This document shows positions 8,187 through 11,178 of a DNA stretch of 11,178 bases, in pieces. The notes beneath the pieces are model-generated. The model was given only the letters and a program-made list of their open reading frames with translations, was not told where the DNA came from and ran no database searches. The position numbers were made by a program, and so were the translations under genes. Every line of letters starts with the position of its first letter. Position 1 is the stretch's first letter. Source of the DNA: JBLHHI01 sp047614125 (GTDB lineage: Bacteria; Bacteroidota; Bacteroidia; NS11-12g; UBA9320); the NCBI GenBank assembly GCA_047614125.1, contig JBLHHI010000107.1, positions 1 through 11,178 on the forward strand. The letters run 5' to 3'.

Positions 8187-8702
8187 ATGGGATTTTCAGA
8201 TTTTTTCAAAAAATTGTTCGGAACACAAACTGAACCAGCCACAGAGGCTGCGGGAGCAAAAACACAATCAACGACTGATCATGCCGATGGTATTTTAGAT
8301 AACCTAAAAAGTGCCGGAGAGAAGATTATTGACAAGGCCAAAGACATCTCGGAAGACCTTAAAGAAGAGGCCGGAGAATTTGTGGAAGATGCCAAAGAAG
8401 TGGGCGGCAAGATCGCCAAAAAGGCTAAAGAAGTGGCTGCCGACTTGAAGGAAGAATCCAGTGAATTTATGGATGATGCCAAGGTTGTTGGTGGGAAAAT
8501 TGCCAATAAGGCAAAAGAAGTTGCATCGGAAATGAAAGAAGATGCGGGCGAATTTATGGACGATGCCAAAGAGGTTGGCGGAAAGATTATGAGCAAGGCC
8601 AAAGAAGTGGGCGGCGATCTTAAAAATAAGATTAAAGATGCACTGGATGGAGAGGATGACGATGCTCCATCAAGAAAGAAAGAAGAAGAAGCCAACGACT
8701 AG
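8187..8702 (+). CDS. Charged protein with four 29-residue tandem repeats
   Basis: I do not recognise a named family. The 171-residue product starts with a short amphipathic helix, MGFSDFFKKLFG, then a Thr/Ala-rich linker to about residue 32. Four tandem 29-residue units follow (residues 33-148), with a core resembling GEFxxDAKEVGGKIxxKAKEV and then a charged xxDLKEE end. An acidic-to-basic tail (about 153-171) closes the protein. The repeats are rich in Lys, Glu, Asp and Ala and contain no Pro; the whole protein has no Cys, Trp or Tyr. This suggests long amphipathic helices, as in LEA-like, apolipoprotein-like or YtxH-like stress and envelope proteins. There is no signal peptide, so a cytosolic or membrane-surface location is inferred. 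The ATG at 8187 follows an A-rich stretch without a Shine-Dalgarno. It diverges from trhO and is transcribed alone. Confidence 0.75.
   Translation: MGFSDFFKKLFGTQTEPATEAAGAKTQSTTDHADGILDNLKSAGEKIIDKAKDISEDLKEEAGEFVEDAKEVGGKIAKKAKEVAADLKEESSEFMDDAKVVGGKIANKAKEVASEMKEDAGEFMDDAKEVGGKIMSKAKEVGGDLKNKIKDALDGEDDDAPSRKKEEEAND
8283..8630 (+). repeat. Four tandem 87-bp coding repeats
   Basis: The in-frame units start at 8283, 8370, 8457 and 8544, each 87 bp (29 codons). The conserved Glu-Phe codon pair recurs at exactly 87-base steps (the Phe codon is at 8379, 8466 and 8553). The first unit is the most diverged, with ILDNLKSAGEKI in place of EFVEDAKEVGGKI. Many differences between units 2-4 are synonymous, so the amino-acid pattern is better kept than the DNA. 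Confidence 0.85.
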
Positions 8703-8785
8703 TTTCTTTTTACTTTTTTTGTCAAGTTGCTCATTACAAATGCGTTAGAGCCCAATTTGAGTGCTAAATTTACTCAATCTTTATT

Positions 8786-8821
8786 CTGTACATCTTATTT
8801 ATCTTAAAAATCCTGTACAGA
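8786..8821. repeat. Direct repeat copy 1 (36 bp)
   Basis: This copy matches 8958-8993 at 32 of 36 positions. Its ends, CTGTACA and TGTACAG, form a perfect 7-bp inverted repeat, and both copies share the core ATCTTAAAAATC. Similar CTGTACATC-type intergenic repeats are, as far as I recall, common in Bacteroidota genomes. Confidence 0.7.
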
Positions 8822-8862
8822 CAATAGAAAACATCGAAGCCTAACTTCTAATCCTAATACTT

Positions 8863-8878
8863 GGTGGCTGGAGCCACC
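8863..8878. repeat. GGTGGC/GCCACC hairpin
   Basis: This is a perfect 6-bp GC-rich stem closing on TGGA. It sits between the two direct-repeat copies and has no T-run on the plus strand, so it looks like part of a repeat element rather than a terminator. Confidence 0.55.
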
Positions 8879-8887
8879 TAACATAAG

Positions 8888-8938
8888 GCTCACTCAGCCA
8901 AAGACGCTTCAGTCTTGACAAGCCAGAGCTGAGCGAGT
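8888..8938. repeat. Imperfect inverted repeat enclosing a second hairpin
   Basis: GCTCACTCAGC at 8888-8898 pairs with GCTGAGCGAGT at 8928-8938, with one mismatch and one G-T pair. Inside it, AAGAC (8901-8905) and GTCTT (8912-8916) form a smaller stem around a 6-base loop. Together with the hairpin at 8863-8878 this makes a folded module of about 80 bases between the two direct repeats. Confidence 0.5.
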
Positions 8939-8957
8939 GCTTGTGATGAGCAACATC

Positions 8958-8993
8958 CTGTCCATCCTATTCATCTTAAAAATCATGTACAGA
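8958..8993. repeat. Direct repeat copy 2 (36 bp)
   Basis: This is the second copy of the 8786-8821 repeat, in the same orientation and 172 bases downstream. The four differences are at repeat positions 5, 10, 15 and 28; the first and last disturb the terminal inverted repeat seen in copy 1. Confidence 0.7.
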
Positions 8994-9000
8994 TATAAGG

Positions 9001-9114
9001 TGATCCTGAAACGAGTTCAGGATGACTGGTCCGGATGACAAAACGGAATCAAGTTCCGAGTCACTTGTTAATTTGAAATTAGTCATCCTGATAGCGCAGC
9101 GTTTTTTAGGATTA
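9001..9114. repeat. MITE-like palindromic element with terminal inverted repeats
   Basis: TCAGGATGACT at 9017-9027 is the exact reverse complement of AGTCATCCTGA at 9081-9091. The pairing continues loosely outward: each end has an outer ATCCT joined to the inner AGGATGACT by an A-rich ACG-containing spacer. The left end also forms its own perfect 8-bp stem (ATCCTGAA/TTCAGGAT, 9003-9010/9016-9023), and the right end has ATCCT/AGGAT at 9085-9089/9108-9112. It encodes nothing and no clear target-site duplication was seen. A non-autonomous or dispersed repeat is inferred. Confidence 0.5.
9040..9058 (-). terminator. Possible terminator of the GH3 gene
   Basis: On the minus strand a CGGAA/TTCCG stem with a 5-base loop is followed at once by TTTT. 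It lies about 70 bases beyond the GH3 stop, in the direction of transcription. The stem is only 5 bp and it sits inside the palindromic element, so its role as a terminator is tentative. Confidence 0.35.
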
Positions 9115-9126
9115 AATTTGTAATGA

Positions 9127-10638
9127 CTAAACCGCATCAACCTTTTCAACCCCCTTTGATTCTAAAAAATTCAACCAGTTGGTGAGACTTTCCCCTTTCA
9201 TTACCCGAGGAAACTTATGTTGCGACCCTTCCTTGCTGTTCAATTTCATCCATTCCTTAAAGTAAGATAGCGGAAGAATGGTGGCACAAATGCTGTTTAA
9301 AGCATGTTTTCGCTCAACAGCATAATCATCGTTAATCCTACAAAGTTCTTGATCCAGGAAGCTTGCAAATCCATCATTTTGATACGATTCATCACTTACG
9401 CCAACATACCATTGGTGACCAAACAATCCGTTCGATTTAACACCACACATGGTAAACTCATTGGCTTGAATGGAAAGCAATTCGGATACTCGACAAATGG
9501 CTTCTGTCATATTGTCGACCGATAGGTGCTCACCCACCAAACTAATAAAGTGTTTGGTTCTACCGGTAATCACTATTTCCTTCTTTTTCAAATTGGTAAA
9601 ACGAACCGTGTCTCCTATTAAATATCGCCAAGCCCCAGAGCATGTGGAAAGCACTAAGGCATATTCCACACCTTCTTTTACCAGCCAAATTGGAAGGGCT
9701 TCAGCATTTGGCAAAACCTGACCATCTGGTCCAAAACAGCTTTCATTAAAGGGAATAAATTCGTGAAAAATACCATTGCGCACCAGCATGGACATGCCGC
9801 CTTCTGCATTTTCTCGATTTTGATATGCCACAAACCCCTCAGAGGCCAAATACGTTTCAAAATACTTAATGGGCCGACCAACAAGATTGTTAATACTTGA
9901 TTTATAGGGCTTTATGGAAACACCTCCGTGAATATACACTTCTAGATTTGGCCAAATGTTGTGAATGTTGGTAAGCTTATAGTGCTGGATAATGTTCTCG
10001 AACAAAAGCTGAATCCAAGCTGGAACGCCGGCCACCATGCCAACATCCCAATTAACCGCTTCGGCTGTAATGCGCGTAATTTTTTCTTCCCAGTTTGTAC
10101 TCGATCTAATGTCCGGTTCGGGTTTCGATACGCGTTGAAAGAGTTGTGGAATCTTAGAAGTGGTAATTCCGCTCAAGTCGCCCGAATAATAGATGCCATT
10201 ATAATCGAGCGTAGTGCTGCCCCCAATCATCAACCAGTGCTTTGCAATATGGTCTTTGGGCACATCGGTGCGAGCTATGGCCAACACTTGTCGGATGCTT
10301 GCTTTGCGAATTGCTTTGATCATATCATCGCTAACCGGCAAAAATTTGCTGGCTCCATCAGAAGTCCCAGAGCTCAAAGCAAAGTGTTCCATCTTTCCAG
10401 GCCACGTAATATTGGGTTCGCCAGCACGGGCTCGCTCCCACCACGGCAACATCGAACTGTAGTCGCTTAAGGGTACCGTGCTTTTAAAAGCCTTGTATGC
10501 TTCATCGGCATTTAATGCTGCAGTAAATTGATGTTTAAATCCAAATTCAGTGTGTTGAGCCTTCGTTAAGAGCTTTCGTAAAGTTCGCAACTGGTATTCT
10601 TTGATGCGAAGCAATGCTATGTTTAATTGGATGCCCAA
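9127..10638 (-). CDS. GH3-family acyl-adenylating enzyme, TTG start
   Basis: GH3 enzymes belong to the adenylate-forming superfamily; the plant members activate a carboxylic acid with ATP and join it to an amino acid, while the substrate of bacterial ones is generally unknown. With TTG as start the protein has 503 residues. The ATP-binding motif SSGTSDGASK is at 89-98, YLASEG at 263-268, and the LSTCSGAWRYLIGDTV block at 330-345 ends in the GD motif. ITGR follows at 357-360. A C-terminal domain (about 365-490) contains GSQHKFPRV. No ATG exists upstream: the frame is closed by TAG at 10651-10653, and the first internal Met is residue 63, too late for the fold. Relatives seem to have some 10-20 more N-terminal residues, so the start may be non-canonical or damaged. 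It lies 74 bases downstream of the YbaB gene, probably in one operon. No signal peptide; cytosolic. Confidence 0.85.
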   Translation of the reverse strand: MGIQLNIALLRIKEYQLRTLRKLLTKAQHTEFGFKHQFTAALNADEAYKAFKSTVPLSDYSSMLPWWERARAGEPNITWPGKMEHFALSSGTSDGASKFLPVSDDMIKAIRKASIRQVLAIARTDVPKDHIAKHWLMIGGSTTLDYNGIYYSGDLSGITTSKIPQLFQRVSKPEPDIRSSTNWEEKITRITAEAVNWDVGMVAGVPAWIQLLFENIIQHYKLTNIHNIWPNLEVYIHGGVSIKPYKSSINNLVGRPIKYFETYLASEGFVAYQNRENAEGGMSMLVRNGIFHEFIPFNESCFGPDGQVLPNAEALPIWLVKEGVEYALVLSTCSGAWRYLIGDTVRFTNLKKKEIVITGRTKHFISLVGEHLSVDNMTEAICRVSELLSIQANEFTMCGVKSNGLFGHQWYVGVSDESYQNDGFASFLDQELCRINDDYAVERKHALNSICATILPLSYFKEWMKLNSKEGSQHKFPRVMKGESLTNWLNFLESKGVEKVDAV

Positions 10639-10712
10639 GAGAAGTAAGTCCTATTTACGTCGAAGATATTCTAATTTCAAAAAATGTATGTGCCGAGAGA
10701 ACGGTATTTCAA

Positions 10713-11006
10713 TTAACCCAAGCCCGGAATATTTGGCATCATGCTTTTCATTTCACTGGCGGCCACTCGGTCGGCTTGTTCCATGGCATGATTGCAAGCT
10801 TCTAGGATGAGCTTTTCAACCGCTTCCTTTTCGGCCGTGTTAAAAACACTTTGATTAATCTTAATACCAACCATTTTTTTTGCTGCAGTCATTTCCACCG
10901 TAACTAACTCACTCCCAGCAACTCCTTCAACTATGATACCCTCTAAACGAGCCTTGGCCTCCTCTGCGTTTTTCTTAAAATCTTTAAGTTTGTCTAATCC
11001 AAACAT
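10713..11006 (-). CDS. YbaB/EbfC-family nucleoid-associated protein
   Basis: Members of this family are small dimeric DNA-binding proteins that coat the nucleoid and influence transcription. This one has 97 residues against 109 in E. coli YbaB. It keeps the family outline: MFGLDKLKDFKKNAEEAKARLEG forms the N-terminal helix, then comes the strand region with SELVTVEMTAAKKMVGIKIN (32-51), then a second long helix from about 57 to 86, and a short Met/Pro/Gly tail ending in PNIPGLG. In many bacteria ybaB lies beside dnaX and recR, but not here: it follows the tail of an unrecognised gene by 25 bases and precedes the GH3 gene by 74, all on one strand. The ATG at 11006 has no evident Shine-Dalgarno, as is usual for this phylum. 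Confidence 0.85.
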   Translation of the reverse strand: MFGLDKLKDFKKNAEEAKARLEGIIVEGVAGSELVTVEMTAAKKMVGIKINQSVFNTAEKEAVEKLILEACNHAMEQADRVAASEMKSMMPNIPGLG

Positions 11007-11031
11007 GTTTCATTATTTGAGCGAAGATAGA

Positions 11032-11178
11032 CTATTCGAGCGGTTTTGATCGCAACGAGCGCCACATAGCAAAGCAAGATCTTTTCGATAAATAGTTCAA
11101 ATCTGCTTCGGCCTTATACGCCTCTTTTTCAAAGCTGATTGCCCGGTACGCAGCATCCCACTTTTTTAGCTGAATAAC
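11032..11178 (-). CDS. C-terminal part of an unrecognised protein
   Basis: The minus strand is open from the window edge to a TAG at 11032-11034, giving 48 residues. They include KKWDAAYRAISFEKEAYKAE and later NYLSKRSCFAMWRSL. The composition is protein-like: aromatic and charged residues alternate as in a helix, and the pattern SFEKEAY...YLSKR resembles C-terminal tails I associate with Bacteroidota hypothetical proteins, though I cannot name the family. The gene ends 25 bases before the ybaB start, which suggests one operon. The start and most of the gene lie beyond position 11178. Confidence 0.6.
   Translation of the reverse strand, partial: VIQLKKWDAAYRAISFEKEAYKAEADLNYLSKRSCFAMWRSLRSKPLE

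Larger units (their letters stand above)
8703..9126. other. Repeat-rich non-coding stretch
   Basis: These 424 bases lie between two gene ends that face each other. No coding frame is credible. The stretch starts with T-tracts right after the repeat-protein gene (8703-8720), which may help end its transcript. It then holds a direct-repeat pair, a GC-rich hairpin, a larger imperfect inverted repeat and a palindromic element with terminal inverted repeats, each listed separately. The arrangement suggests dispersed intergenic repeats collected in one place. Confidence 0.7.

Noticed and set aside
8279..8695. Minus-strand Ser/Ala/Pro-rich frame opposite the 29-residue repeat gene
   Set aside because: It exists because the codon repeats on the plus strand keep the reverse frame open; the plus-strand repeats show synonymous change, which fits coding on that strand.
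9961..10470. Plus-strand open frame of 169 codons inside the GH3 gene
   Set aside because: It lies wholly antisense to a gene with clear family motifs and has no recognisable features.
10650..10684. Promoter-like pair TTTTTTG, 20 bases, TAAATAGG before the GH3 gene
   Set aside because: The spacing fits Bacteroidota promoters, but the -7 element matches only its first half, and it may simply be AT-rich intergenic sequence.

Overview
The window looks like chromosomal DNA from a Bacteroidota bacterium, probably flavobacterial or a close relative. The grounds are: a long CusA form typical of that phylum, a CusB with a DUF3347 tail, a GH3-family enzyme, weak or absent Shine-Dalgarno sequences, one good match to the phylum's -7 promoter box (TAnnTTTG), and a moderate GC content. 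No transposase, integrase, CRISPR array, tRNA or rRNA was seen.

Layout. (1) Positions 1-6898, plus strand: a tightly packed heavy-metal efflux operon in the order cusA (RND pump), cusC (TolC-like outer-membrane channel), cusB (periplasmic adaptor). The first junction is a 4-base ATGA overlap and the second a 1-base gap. The pump keeps the three methionines and the Asp/Glu pair that mark Cu(I)/Ag(I) exporters, so the complex most likely expels copper or silver across both membranes. The leader before cusA holds several hairpins and a perfect palindrome over the start codon. (2) 7033-8049, minus strand: trhO, an oxygen-dependent tRNA U34 hydroxylase of the rhodanese superfamily, convergent with the cus operon. 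(3) 8187-8702, plus strand: a small charged protein built from four 29-residue tandem repeats, of unknown function. (4) 8703-9126: a non-coding stretch made of a 36-bp direct repeat pair, hairpins and a MITE-like palindromic element. (5) 9127-11178, minus strand: a probable operon read from right to left, with the tail of an unrecognised gene, then a YbaB/EbfC nucleoid-associated protein, then a GH3-family acyl-adenylating enzyme whose start lacks an ATG.

The coding content is mostly familiar. I found no convincing new multi-gene system. The parts most worth a second look are the repeat-rich intergenic stretch, the 29-residue repeat protein, the odd GH3 start and the structured cusA leader.
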